Shown: positions 41,708-49,918 of the stretch, one piece after another
How positions within the stretch are numbered: position 1 is the stretch's first letter
How the letters are laid out: each line of letters opens with the position of its first letter
Source of the DNA: an uncultured Corynebacterium sp.
Lineage (GTDB): Bacteria; Actinomycetota; Actinomycetes; Mycobacteriales; Mycobacteriaceae
DNA: 64,000 nucleotides
Assembly: GCF_946221105.1 (NCBI RefSeq)
Contig: NZ_CAMICL010000003.1
Location: 1 to 64,000, forward strand
Direction: 5' to 3'
The notes under the pieces: model-generated
Database searches by the model: none
What the model was told of the DNA's origin: nothing
What the model saw: only the letters and a program-made list of their open reading frames with translations
Position numbers and translations under genes: made by a program

Positions 41708-42439
41708 GTCCCAGCCCAACTTCGCACATAGCGTGACGACGAGCCCAAGGAGCGCCACGCGCACCAGCGTCGAGCCGCCCTTCAGCACCGTGCGTGCGCC
41801 CAGCTGCGCGCCCACGACGTTGGCGACTGCGAGGGTGATCGCGAGCTTCCAGTTGATGAAGCCGCCGAGCCCGAACACGAACAGCGCCCCCAAGTTCGTC
41901 GCGGTGTTGACCACCTTCGCCATCGCCGCCGAACGCACAAAGCCCTGGGTGAACACGGCGGTGAACGCCATGACGAGGAACATGCCGGTGCCGGGGCCGA
42001 ACACGCCGTCGTAGCCGCCGATCAGAGCCACAGCCACGGCGGCAAGGGCGAGGCGTTTGCCGGAGAAGATGCCGGCGCCCTCCTGCCCGAACTTCGGATT
42101 CAGCGCGACGAAGATGCCCACTCCGACGAGCAGGATGAGGATGATTGGGGTGGCCACGGAGTCGTCGATAAGCGAGACCGCCCTGGCGCCGAGTGCTGCG
42201 GTGACCCCCGCGATGAAGGCGTAGACCCACGTGATGCGCGGCACCCCGACGCGGCGCACGAGGGTGGCGGCGGCGGAGGCGGTGCCCGAAATCGCCGCGA
42301 CCTTGTTCGTGGCCAGCACGGACGCAGCCGGCATCGATGTGGCCGACATCAGCACCGGGATGAGCACGAGCCCGCCGCCGCCGATCACGGCGTCGATCCA
42401 GCCGGCGAACGCGGACGCGGCGATGAGGAAAACGATCAC
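41693..42439 (-). CDS. TSUP (TauE/SafE) family membrane protein
   Basis: About 248 residues from the GTG at 42439; a GTG at 42457 is also open but would lie upstream of the predicted -10 box. Eight predicted membrane helices in two repeats with the family motifs GGGGLVLIPVL and DGVFGPGTGMFLV. TSUP proteins move sulfite, sulfoacetate or related organosulfur anions; the substrate here is unknown. Divergent from the AbrB-type gene, start codons 19 bp apart. Confidence 0.85.
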   Translation of the reverse strand: MIVFLIAASAFAGWIDAVIGGGGLVLIPVLMSATSMPAASVLATNKVAAISGTASAAATLVRRVGVPRITWVYAFIAGVTAALGARAVSLIDDSVATPIILILLVGVGIFVALNPKFGQEGAGIFSGKRLALAAVAVALIGGYDGVFGPGTGMFLVMAFTAVFTQGFVRSAAMAKVVNTATNLGALFVFGLGGFINWKLAITLAVANVVGAQLGARTVLKGGSTLVRVALLGLVVTLCAKLGWDLLQS

Positions 42440-42444
42440 GGGAC

Positions 42445-42451
42445 TACTATG
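42445..42451. promoter_or_regulatory. Overlapping divergent -10 boxes (TSUP / AbrB-type)
   Basis: TACTATG holds TACTAT rightward (42445-42450, 7 nt to ATG 42458) and CATAGT leftward (42446-42451, 6 nt to GTG 42439). Five of six positions are shared. Confidence 0.6.
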
Positions 42452-42457
42452 CCCCAC

Positions 42458-43447
42458 ATGAACCGTTGGCTTGTGGCAGCACCGTTGTCAGCGGTGCTCG
42501 GGCTGCTGTTTTCTTGGCTGGGGGTGCCGGCGGCCTGGATCCTAGCCGGCATTCTGGGGGCCGGGTCGGTGGCGCTGGTGACGGAGGAAGACCTGCCCGT
42601 CAACGAGCACCTGTTCACCTTCGCCCGCGGCACCGTCGGCGTGTTTGCGGCGCTGCCGCTGGTGGGGATGAACCCGCTGCCCTACCTGCTGCCGGGCGTG
42701 GTTGCGGGCGCGGTGGTGATCTCTCTTGGATTTGTTGGCGGCCTCATTTTGGCCAACCACGGCGTTTCAAAGGAAACGGGCGTGCTGTCGCTGCTGCCCG
42801 GCGGGGCGTCGCTCATGCCAGCGATCGCGCGCGACGTGGGCGCGGACATCCGCTACGTCAGCCTCAGCCAGTACCTGCGGCTGCTCATCGTGTCATTGAC
42901 GTTGCCGCTGGTGGCGTCGCAGTTTACTTCTGCCACCCAGACGCAGCCAGAGACCTACTGGTGGATGTGGCTGGTGGTCCCTGCGCTGATCGTCGGCGGA
43001 TTGTTCGCGGGCAAGCTGCTGCGGTTTCCCAACCCCTCGGTGTTTGGTCCGATGGCGCTGACGGTGCTGGCGGGGTCGGTGGTAGACGTGACCATCGTGC
43101 CACCGCAGCTGCTGTCCATCGTGGGCTTTTTGGCCATCGGGTGGATGTGCGGCGGCGGACTGAATGTGCCCGCGCTGCGAAGGTTTTCCCGCCTGCTGCC
43201 CGCCACGCTGGCCTACATCGCCGGGCTGATGCTCGCGTGCGCGGGCATGGGGTGGCTCATGGCCAAATGGCTGGGCTTGAGCTTCTACGAGGGCTACCTG
43301 GCCACCAGTCCCGGCGCGCTGGAGACGGTGCTGGTGCTGGCCACCAGCCCGGCCGTGGTGGCGATGCAGGTGATCCGGCTGATCATGGTGATCCTGTTCG
43401 CCGGGTTGCTGCCCAAGATCCTTAGTGGTGGAGCACCTCGTTCGTGA
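42458..43447 (+). CDS. AbrB-duplicated-domain membrane protein
   Basis: 329 residues, about ten predicted helices in two repeats, each with a GxLP(G/S)G-type loop (LSLLPGGASLMPAIARDVGAD and LATSPGALETVLVLA). It matches the AbrB_dup family, often mis-annotated as ammonia monooxygenase. These are putative transporters, some linked to antibiotic or osmotic regulation, without a settled function. The ATG at 42458 is chosen because an earlier ATG at 42449 lies inside the -10 hexamer. It converges with the DUF885 gene (26-base overlap). Confidence 0.82.
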   Translation: MNRWLVAAPLSAVLGLLFSWLGVPAAWILAGILGAGSVALVTEEDLPVNEHLFTFARGTVGVFAALPLVGMNPLPYLLPGVVAGAVVISLGFVGGLILANHGVSKETGVLSLLPGGASLMPAIARDVGADIRYVSLSQYLRLLIVSLTLPLVASQFTSATQTQPETYWWMWLVVPALIVGGLFAGKLLRFPNPSVFGPMALTVLAGSVVDVTIVPPQLLSIVGFLAIGWMCGGGLNVPALRRFSRLLPATLAYIAGLMLACAGMGWLMAKWLGLSFYEGYLATSPGALETVLVLATSPAVVAMQVIRLIMVILFAGLLPKILSGGAPRS

Positions 43448-45065
43448 GCATGTCCATGGGCATGGAGCCGAGCTTGAGCGCCTTGACGTGGAACTCGTGC
43501 TCGGTCATGCCCTGGATGAGCGCCTGGCGGCGCAGGTCCACCCAGTCCTTGTAGCCCAGCGCGTACGACGGCGCCTGGCCGGGCCAGCCCATGTAGCGGT
43601 CCAGCTCGAAGGTGAGGTTCGCCTCTGGCATGGCGGTGTTGTCGCGCAGGAAGGCCTTGGCATATTGGGCGTCCCAGGTGCCAGTGCCCTCCGGGGTGCA
43701 CTTGCCCAAATGCACGCCGATGTCCACCATCACGCGGGCGAGGCGGAGACGCCTGGAGTCGAGCAGGCCCATGCGGTAGCCAGGGTCCTCGAAGAAGCCG
43801 TGGTCCTCCATGAGGTGCTCGGCGTAGAGCGCCCAGCCTTCGCCGTGGGCGGAGTTCCAGCACACGGAGCGGCGCCACAGGTTCAGTTCGCTGCGGTTGA
43901 GCAGGGCGTAACCGTGCTGCAGGTGGTGGCCCGGCACGCCCTCGTGGAAGACGGTGGACATCTCCTGCCAGGTGTGGAACGTCTCCTGGCCCTCCGGCAC
44001 GGACCACCACATGGTGCCGGGGCGGATCATGTCGTCGCTGGGCGGGGTGTAGAAGATGCCGCCGGATCCGGCGCGGTCGATGTCGCACTCCACGGTGTGC
44101 AGGCCTTCGGGCACGTGGAAGGCGTCGGCGGCTTTGTCGTTGAGCTCGGACATCCACTCGATCAGCGCGTCCGTGCCGCGGAGGATGTAGCGCTCGTCCT
44201 GGTTCAGGTTGCGGTAGGCGCCCGCCACGGACACGTCGCCGTAGAGGTCGTGCGCGATGGCGCGCTGCTCCTCCACAGTCTTGGCCAGTTCCTCCTGTGC
44301 CCACTCGTAGCTGGCGTCCAAGTCCACCTCGCGGCCGTGGAAGAACTCGGCGAACAGCTGGTAGCGCTCGCGGCCCACGCCGTCGTTGTGGGAGGCCTGC
44401 GGCGACAGCTCGGTGGACAGCCAGTCCGCCATCTCCAAAAAGGCTTCCTTGGCGTGGCCCACCACGTGCGAATCGGGCGACAGACCCAGGTGGTCCAGCT
44501 GGGATTCGGCGTCGCCGAGCAGCTCACACTGGTTGATCACCGCGTCGATCTGGCGGTGGGAGGCGACGTCGCCTGTCGACGCTGCTTCGCTCAGCGACTC
44601 GCGGTAGCCCGCCAACGCACTCGGAATGCGCGACATGCGCGATGCGATGTTGTCGAAATCCTCCTCCGTCACTTTCGGCATCAGGGCGAAGGAATCGCGG
44701 ATGGTCTGCACCGGCGAATCGATGTTGTTCAGCCGGCACAACAGCTCGCCGCGGTGGTGGAACTCCAACTCCGCGCTCATGCGGTCGCGCAGGATTGCGG
44801 CGGTGAGGTTGTCCACGTCGTCGAAGTCGTCCTCGTCGTCGGAGGCGTCGGTGGAGTCGTTGAGCGCGTCCACGTCCGCGACCAGGTCGCGCATCCTGTC
44901 CGCCAGTCGCCCCCAGTAGTCCGGGGAGAAATCCTGCAGTTCCCCGTCGTGGCCGTCGATGCCGATTTGGGTGGCAAGGGTCGGGCTGATCTCGGCGAGG
45001 TCGTAGACGAAATCCTCACAGGTAGCGTCCAAAAGGGACGGCTCGCGCCAGCTTTCGTTGGTCAT
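43422..45065 (-). CDS. DUF885 family putative metallopeptidase
   Basis: 547 residues from the ATG at 45065; a further in-frame start at 45101 has no support. Mostly helical with HEGVPGHHLQHG near 350, the HExxxxHH zinc-like signature of DUF885. The distal motif (WALYAEHLMEDHGFF) resembles the third-ligand helix of M3/M32-type peptidases. No signal peptide, so it is likely cytoplasmic. Actinobacterial members are presumed peptidases without a known substrate. Divergent from the ROK regulator. Confidence 0.85.
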   Translation of the reverse strand: MTNESWREPSLLDATCEDFVYDLAEISPTLATQIGIDGHDGELQDFSPDYWGRLADRMRDLVADVDALNDSTDASDDEDDFDDVDNLTAAILRDRMSAELEFHHRGELLCRLNNIDSPVQTIRDSFALMPKVTEEDFDNIASRMSRIPSALAGYRESLSEAASTGDVASHRQIDAVINQCELLGDAESQLDHLGLSPDSHVVGHAKEAFLEMADWLSTELSPQASHNDGVGRERYQLFAEFFHGREVDLDASYEWAQEELAKTVEEQRAIAHDLYGDVSVAGAYRNLNQDERYILRGTDALIEWMSELNDKAADAFHVPEGLHTVECDIDRAGSGGIFYTPPSDDMIRPGTMWWSVPEGQETFHTWQEMSTVFHEGVPGHHLQHGYALLNRSELNLWRRSVCWNSAHGEGWALYAEHLMEDHGFFEDPGYRMGLLDSRRLRLARVMVDIGVHLGKCTPEGTGTWDAQYAKAFLRDNTAMPEANLTFELDRYMGWPGQAPSYALGYKDWVDLRRQALIQGMTEHEFHVKALKLGSMPMDMLTNEVLHH

Positions 45066-45118
45066 GCCGAGCGATTGTATCCGAGCTGGCCAAATGGACA
45101 ATTACGTCAAGGGCCAGG

Positions 45119-45124
45119 TAAATA
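45119..45124 (+). promoter_or_regulatory. -10 box of the ROK regulator gene
   Basis: TAAATA ends 7 nt before the ATG at 45132 in an A/T-rich patch; the mRNA is probably leaderless. A loose CTGGCC/GGCCAG dyad (about 45086-45117) lies just upstream and could be an operator. Confidence 0.4.
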
Positions 45125-45131
45125 TATTCAT

Positions 45132-46187
45132 ATGACCTTCTCACGCCCTCGTACACCCGCAGCCAAATGCCTGCACCTTATCCGGCTGCACGAGACGACG
45201 TCGAGAAGCGATCTTGTGAAGGCAACCGGCCTTTCCCAGCCAACCGTCACACGCGCGATCTCCGCGCTGGTGGACGCCGGCTACGTCGCCGAGCGCAACG
45301 ACCTGACCCAGTCCAAGGGGCGCGGCCGGCCCACCATCCCGCTGGAGCTGGCGGACACCCCAGGGGTGCACGCGGGCGTGGCGGTGGGCACCGAATCCAC
45401 CTACGTGGCCCTGTTCGACTTGAAGGGCCGCACGCTGTTGTGCCGCGACATGGGCATCACGGTGAAAAACGTCAGCGAGGACGACTTCATCCAGTCCATG
45501 ATGGCGGAGCTGAACCAGATGACCACCAAGCTGGAGCGCCCCATCCGCACCGTCGGCGTGACCACCTCCGGAACGGTGCGCGACCGCGGCAAGGTCTTCG
45601 CGCCGAACCTGGGCTGGGACGGCGTGGACATCGGCGACCAGCTGCGCGAGCAGTTCTCGGTGCCGGTGGAGGTCTCCTCCATCTCGAGCGCGATTGTGGG
45701 TTCGGAGATGCAGTCCACCGCCTCGCTGGACATCCCGTCGGTGATGGCGCTGTTCGCGGACGACTCCATCGCCTGCGCAATCTCCCACCCGGACGGCGTG
45801 GAGCCGATCGAGGTGGAGCAGGGCGAGCTGACCACCCGGGGCCTGATCGACGCCATCGGCGTGGAGAATATCCGCACACTCAAGGACGCGGTGACCGATT
45901 CGCGCGAGGACACCCGCTACGCGCTCGACCGCCGCGCCCGCGGCCTAGGCTCCCTGGTGGCGGGGCTGTGCTCATCCCATTGCCCGGCCACGGTGGTGGT
46001 GGCGGGCAGCGCGTTCATCGACGACCCGCTGGCCTCCGCCCCGTTCGCCCGCACGGTGCGCTCCGAGGCGAACTGCTCCCCGGAACTGCGCCTGATTCCC
46101 ACCCACCGCGAGGTTGTGCGCGACATCGCCCGCGCCGTGGCGCTGGACTTCGTGCTGCGCGAGCCGCTGAAGGTGGCGGGGGCGTAG
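45132..46187 (+). CDS. ROK-family transcriptional regulator
   Basis: 351 residues. N-terminal winged helix (about 12-65; SDLVKATGLSQPTVTRAISAL) and a C-terminal ROK/ASKHA domain (about 80-340). The ROK zinc motif CxCGxxGC is absent, and the sugar-kinase catalytic Asp motif is not recognisable, so this is likely a regulator rather than a kinase. No sugar operon is adjacent, so the regulon is unknown. It runs directly into the lipoprotein gene (stop and next start are adjacent), making an operon. Confidence 0.82.
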   Translation: MTFSRPRTPAAKCLHLIRLHETTSRSDLVKATGLSQPTVTRAISALVDAGYVAERNDLTQSKGRGRPTIPLELADTPGVHAGVAVGTESTYVALFDLKGRTLLCRDMGITVKNVSEDDFIQSMMAELNQMTTKLERPIRTVGVTTSGTVRDRGKVFAPNLGWDGVDIGDQLREQFSVPVEVSSISSAIVGSEMQSTASLDIPSVMALFADDSIACAISHPDGVEPIEVEQGELTTRGLIDAIGVENIRTLKDAVTDSREDTRYALDRRARGLGSLVAGLCSSHCPATVVVAGSAFIDDPLASAPFARTVRSEANCSPELRLIPTHREVVRDIARAVALDFVLREPLKVAGA

Positions 46188-46958
46188 ATGAAGCGCGCCG
46201 CGTGGGCTTGCGTGCTGCTCCTGGCCGGTTGCGCCGCCCAGGAGGATGCCGAGCCGTTGCACACCGAAGTGACCACCCAGCCCGCGCCCGACCCCTTCGA
46301 GGGCCTCGACGAAGCGGTGGCCGCAATTGAAAAGGAGACGGGCACCGCGGTGGGCGTCGCGCTTTTCGACGGCTCCGAGATGACGCAAACAGGGTCCCTC
46401 TACGCGCTGCCGGCGTGGTCCACGATCAAGATCCCCATCGCCCGCGCGGCGGTGGAGCACTGCGACTACGGCGCAGACTACGTCGAGGAACTGACCCAAG
46501 CCTCCATCGAGTGGTCCGACAACGACTCCGCCCGCGCCCTGTGGGACTGCATGGGCAGCGACGAAGAAGCCGGGGAGAAGGTCCGCGACGAGATTGCCAA
46601 GTCCGGCTCCAAGTTGCAGGTGGAAGGCGCCTTCGGCACCACCAGCTGGTCGTTTCCCGGCCAGGCGCGCTACGCGTACTACCTCAGCCAGCAGGACGAG
46701 GACGACCCGGTGATCATGGAGATGCACCACATCGCCGAAGACCAGTCCTACGGGCTGGGCACGCTGGAGACCGTGCCGTTCAAGGGCGGCTGGTCCGACG
46801 ACGAGACCGACGGCTCCTGGCACACCCGCCAGTTCGGCTGGTTCGAAGGCTACGGGGTGGCCATTGGCGCGCGCAGCGAGGACGGCAGCTACGACGACAC
46901 TATGGACGCCCTAGACCAGGTGGCGGAACTGCTGAAAACTAGCGTCGCTGATTCATAA
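46188..46958 (+). CDS. Class A beta-lactamase-like lipoprotein
   Basis: 256 residues with a lipoprotein signal (LLLAGC, Cys15). The three motifs of serine beta-lactamases appear in order: Ser78-Thr-Ile-Lys81, Ser110-Asp-Asn112 and Lys199-Gly-Gly. The spacing from the first to the second is only 32 residues, against about 60 in true class A enzymes, and the Glu166 omega-loop motif is not obvious. It may be a peptidoglycan-acting or other serine hydrolase rather than a drug-resistance enzyme. It begins on the base after the ROK stop, so co-expression is likely. It converges with the CAP gene. Confidence 0.75.
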   Translation: MKRAAWACVLLLAGCAAQEDAEPLHTEVTTQPAPDPFEGLDEAVAAIEKETGTAVGVALFDGSEMTQTGSLYALPAWSTIKIPIARAAVEHCDYGADYVEELTQASIEWSDNDSARALWDCMGSDEEAGEKVRDEIAKSGSKLQVEGAFGTTSWSFPGQARYAYYLSQQDEDDPVIMEMHHIAEDQSYGLGTLETVPFKGGWSDDETDGSWHTRQFGWFEGYGVAIGARSEDGSYDDTMDALDQVAELLKTSVADS

Positions 46959-47841
46959 ACTGCTGGATCTGCGGCTGGACCTTGGAGAAGATTGCGGCCA
47001 AGATGCCGAAGATGACCAGGATAATGCCGACGATCGATTCGACGGATGTTGGCTCGGCGGGAGCAACATTCTGGGCCGGCTTCTTGACGTTGGCGTTTGG
47101 CCGCTCCGCGCCGTCCGCAGGACGGTGCAGCACCGCAGTGCGCTGGCCCGCAGGGTACGACGTAGCGCCGGTGGGCGCGAAGCCGACCGAACCGGCCGAT
47201 GCGCGTCCCTCTGTCGTGGTCACCGCGGCGAATCCGACATAGGTGACGCGCGGGTTGATCAGGCTGTGCAGGTGGCCGGTCAGGTTGCGTTCATCCGCGG
47301 ACCAGGCGCCGTTGAGCCGGTACAGGGCAGCGAGCTCGTCGTAGCCCCAGGCCTGCATGGAGCCAGCAATGTCGCCGCGGGTGCTCAGCACCTGACCGTA
47401 GGGCCCCTTGCCGTTGATCGTTGCGGTGTCTTCCTTGCCGCAGTTGCCGTAGCAGGTGGAGTTGAACGGGCGGACGTGCTCAAACTTCTTGGCCGCTTCC
47501 ACTGCACGCTGCAGAGCGATGGACTGGTAGCCCGGGTCCGGTTGCACGGCATCGACGTACTGCTCCTTCGTGGTCAGGCCGTGCTGGGCGGCGGCCTGGC
47601 GCAGGGTGGTGCCGTTGAACGGCACGTTGCGGTCCCACATATCCCCGCGCAGCTTGCGCAGCTCCCGCATGGCGATCTCCTGGTCGGAGGTGAGGTTGAA
47701 CTTCGCCTCCACGGCGACCACCTGGTCGGCGGGCTGGTTCAGCTCCACCCCGGTGACGGGTGCCGGGTCAGCGGCGGCGAACGGGGCGAGGGTCAGAGCT
47801 GTGGCGGCCGCGGTCGTCGCGGCGAGTAAACGGGTGCGCAT
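46939..47841 (-). CDS. Secreted CAP (SCP/PR1)-domain protein with C-terminal membrane anchor
   Basis: 300 residues: signal peptide (1-24), a CAP-like domain (about 35-220) with HVRPFN, CYGNCGKED and NLTGHLHSLINP, a Lys/Pro linker and a C-terminal helix (ESIVGIILVIFGILAAIFS, about 264-282) followed by a short basic tail. It is a sorting-type anchor without LPXTG. The His/Glu cavity residues of the family appear partly kept. A role in envelope lipid binding is inferred. The first 74 bases overlap the end of the GT87 gene in another frame. Confidence 0.75.
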   Translation of the reverse strand: MRTRLLAATTAAATALTLAPFAAADPAPVTGVELNQPADQVVAVEAKFNLTSDQEIAMRELRKLRGDMWDRNVPFNGTTLRQAAAQHGLTTKEQYVDAVQPDPGYQSIALQRAVEAAKKFEHVRPFNSTCYGNCGKEDTATINGKGPYGQVLSTRGDIAGSMQAWGYDELAALYRLNGAWSADERNLTGHLHSLINPRVTYVGFAAVTTTEGRASAGSVGFAPTGATSYPAGQRTAVLHRPADGAERPNANVKKPAQNVAPAEPTSVESIVGIILVIFGILAAIFSKVQPQIQQFMNQRR

Positions 47842-48853
47842 AACCTGAGCGTAGCGTGTACCAGAGCATGAAGCCGACTGGGACCAGGGTGAACAGAAGC
47901 TCCGGGACGTGGAACAAACCGAAGGAGATGTTCACCGACGCGAACGGCACCATAAACAGCGCGAGCACGATCGCGCCCCAGCGGTTGTAGACGTAGGCCA
48001 GCATCGGCAGGATCCACACCCAGTGGTGGTACCAGGAAAACGGGCTGACTAGGCAGGCCGTCATGCCGATGAAGGAGGCGGCGAGCGGGGCGGGAGCTCG
48101 TCGAGAAGCAAAAAGCGCAAGGGCGGTGACCAGGGCACAGAGGATGAGCCAGAGCCACATCTCGTCGTGGCCGGCGCGAGCGAGGACCTGGCGGATGGAT
48201 TGCGCGCCCGGGTTGTCGTCGGCGCCGATGCGGGTGGTGCGGAAGATGGCGTCGGCCCAGAAGGTTCTCGCGTCTGCGATCTCGGAAAAGCCCGTGGCGA
48301 CGGTGCACAGGAACGTGAACGCGGCGACGAACAACGCGCCCCAGCGACGCTGCTGCATGAGCAGGAGCACGAAGAACGCCGGCGTGAGTTTCAGCCCCGC
48401 GGCGAGCCCGACACCGATGCCGGGGAGCCTGTGGCGCGGCAGGAAATCCAGGCACACCAGGCCCATGAGCAACAGGTTGATCTGCCCGAAGAACAGCGTG
48501 CCCTGCACCGGCGAGAGGCACAGCACGAACACGGCGGTGAGCAGGAGGGCATGTTTGCTTGTGGACGTCCGGACCACGAGCAGGACCACCAGCACGGAGA
48601 GCAGTTTCCACACCACGCCGAGGGTGGCGCTTTCCGTCAGCCACGAGAACACCACGCCGGCGAACGGCGGGTAGGTAAACGGCAGGCCGGGAAGCAGGTC
48701 GGCGTCGTAGAGCGGCTGGTGTGTGGCGACCTTCTCGCCGCCCAGGAGGTAGACCTTGAGGTCGCTGGGGAACTCGGTGGTGAACGCGTTGGGCAGCCCG
48801 GTGTCGATGTAGCGCCAGATTGCGAACACCAGCAGGAGAAGCAGGCCGATCAC
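47768..48853 (-). CDS. GT87-like polyprenol-phosphate mannosyl/glycosyltransferase
   Basis: 361 residues with about ten membrane helices. GT-C fold of the DUF2029/GT87 type: EFPSDLKVYLLGG near 25-37 gives the family's acidic catalytic loop, and GQINLLLMGLV is characteristic. Mycolata members add alpha-mannose to lipomannan or arabinose to related glycans; the acceptor here is unknown. The GTG at 48853 overlaps the sirtuin stop (GTGA), so it is translated as the second gene of the leftward sirtuin-GT87-CAP unit. The C-terminal tail is unusually basic and runs into the CAP gene. Confidence 0.8.
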   Translation of the reverse strand: MIGLLLLLVFAIWRYIDTGLPNAFTTEFPSDLKVYLLGGEKVATHQPLYDADLLPGLPFTYPPFAGVVFSWLTESATLGVVWKLLSVLVVLLVVRTSTSKHALLLTAVFVLCLSPVQGTLFFGQINLLLMGLVCLDFLPRHRLPGIGVGLAAGLKLTPAFFVLLLMQQRRWGALFVAAFTFLCTVATGFSEIADARTFWADAIFRTTRIGADDNPGAQSIRQVLARAGHDEMWLWLILCALVTALALFASRRAPAPLAASFIGMTACLVSPFSWYHHWVWILPMLAYVYNRWGAIVLALFMVPFASVNISFGLFHVPELLFTLVPVGFMLWYTLRSGYAHPFTRRDDRGRHSSDPRPVRRR

Positions 48854-49782
48854 AGGTCGAGACCGTCCAGGATGTCGTCGAGCGCGTCGGCTACTTGTGC
48901 GCGCCAGAGTGTGTCCACTTTGGCGTCGGCGCGGCCCGGCCCGCCGTTGATCACGGCGGTGGGTTTGCCCTGCTTTTTCGCGTCGAGGATGAACTTGTAG
49001 CCGCTCATCACCGCCAGCGAGGTGCCGATCGCGATCACGCTCTCCGATTCCTTCAGCCAGGCATCTGCAGCTTGTCTGCGTTTTTTCGGCACACCCTCGC
49101 CGAAGTACACAACATGCGGTTTGAGCCGGTGGCCGCCACAGGTCGGGCAGGCGATCATGCGGAAACGCTCGACGTCTTCGGGTTTGAGCTCGACATCGCC
49201 GTCCGGGTTCAGCATGGAGCCCTCGACTTCCACGGAGTCGAAGTAGGTGGGGTTGGCGACGGTGAGGAGGGCGTCGATAAGCGAACGCTCGTGCAGCGTT
49301 TTGCAGTCGAGGCACACGACATGCTCCATGTCCCCGTGCAACGCGATGACGTTGTCGGAGCCGGCCTGGGTGTGCAGCCCGTCAACGTTTTGCGTGATGA
49401 TGCCGCGGATCAGGCCCGCGCGCTCCAGCTCGACGAGCGCGAAGTGCGCGCGGTTGGGTCGTGCCTGGCGCATGAAGCGCATGCCCACGAACGCGCGGGC
49501 CCAGTAGCGGCGCACCTGCCTCGGCGAGTGCGCGAACTCCTGGAACGTCATCGGGCGGCCCTTGGTCAGGCGGCCGTTTTTACTGCGGTAGTCCGGGATG
49601 CCTGAGTCTGTGGAGATGCCCGCGCCGGTGATCACCAGTGTTTTTGGGGTTTTTAGTTGGGCGAGGATTTTCTCTTTTGCGTTTTGCGTGGGCGCGGCGG
49701 TTTCGGTGACGACCCGCTCTATGGAGCGCACGGCGGAGCGGTGCGCCATGGCGATTGCGGGGTCGTCGAAGTGGGGTTCCAT
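48850..49782 (-). CDS. cobB: Sir2-family NAD-dependent protein deacylase
   Basis: 310 residues, about 40 longer than E. coli CobB at the N-terminus. NAD site GAGISTDSGIPDYR (about 54-67), TQNVDGLH, catalytic His in ALHGDMEHV and two zinc pairs, CLDC and CPTC. GTSLAV supports the Rossmann fold. The Tyr-x-x-Arg of desuccinylases is not seen, so deacetylation is more likely. First gene of a leftward operon. Confidence 0.92.
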   Translation of the reverse strand: MEPHFDDPAIAMAHRSAVRSIERVVTETAAPTQNAKEKILAQLKTPKTLVITGAGISTDSGIPDYRSKNGRLTKGRPMTFQEFAHSPRQVRRYWARAFVGMRFMRQARPNRAHFALVELERAGLIRGIITQNVDGLHTQAGSDNVIALHGDMEHVVCLDCKTLHERSLIDALLTVANPTYFDSVEVEGSMLNPDGDVELKPEDVERFRMIACPTCGGHRLKPHVVYFGEGVPKKRRQAADAWLKESESVIAIGTSLAVMSGYKFILDAKKQGKPTAVINGGPGRADAKVDTLWRAQVADALDDILDGLDL

Positions 49783-49807
49783 TGTCTGAGAAGTGTATCC
49801 CCCGGGG

Positions 49808-49838
49808 CTTGAATAGACCGTATGGTCTGTTTTTCAAG
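49808..49838. promoter_or_regulatory. Nested dyad resembling a TetR operator
   Basis: Inner dyad AGACC-GTAT-GGTCT (49815-49828) inside an outer CTTGAA/TTCAAG (49808-49813 and 49833-49838), between the sirtuin and symporter genes. The inner sequence has the TAGACCGTNNGGTCT form common to TetR operators. No TetR gene is adjacent. Confidence 0.55.
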
Positions 49839-49918
49839 TTTGCGTTTTCGGGGCGGAGGAGTAGTTTATCCACGTCTTTACTACACAAGTGAACAATTCT
49901 GTCTAGAAGGAGCCGCTC

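Noticed and set aside
42449..42457. ATG at 42449 as the start of the AbrB-type gene
   Set aside because: It lies within the TACTAT -10 hexamer, so it would not be in the transcript; the ATG at 42458 fits a leaderless start.
46188..46958. Beta-lactam resistance gene
   Set aside because: The motif spacing and missing Glu166-type omega loop do not support a functional class A enzyme.
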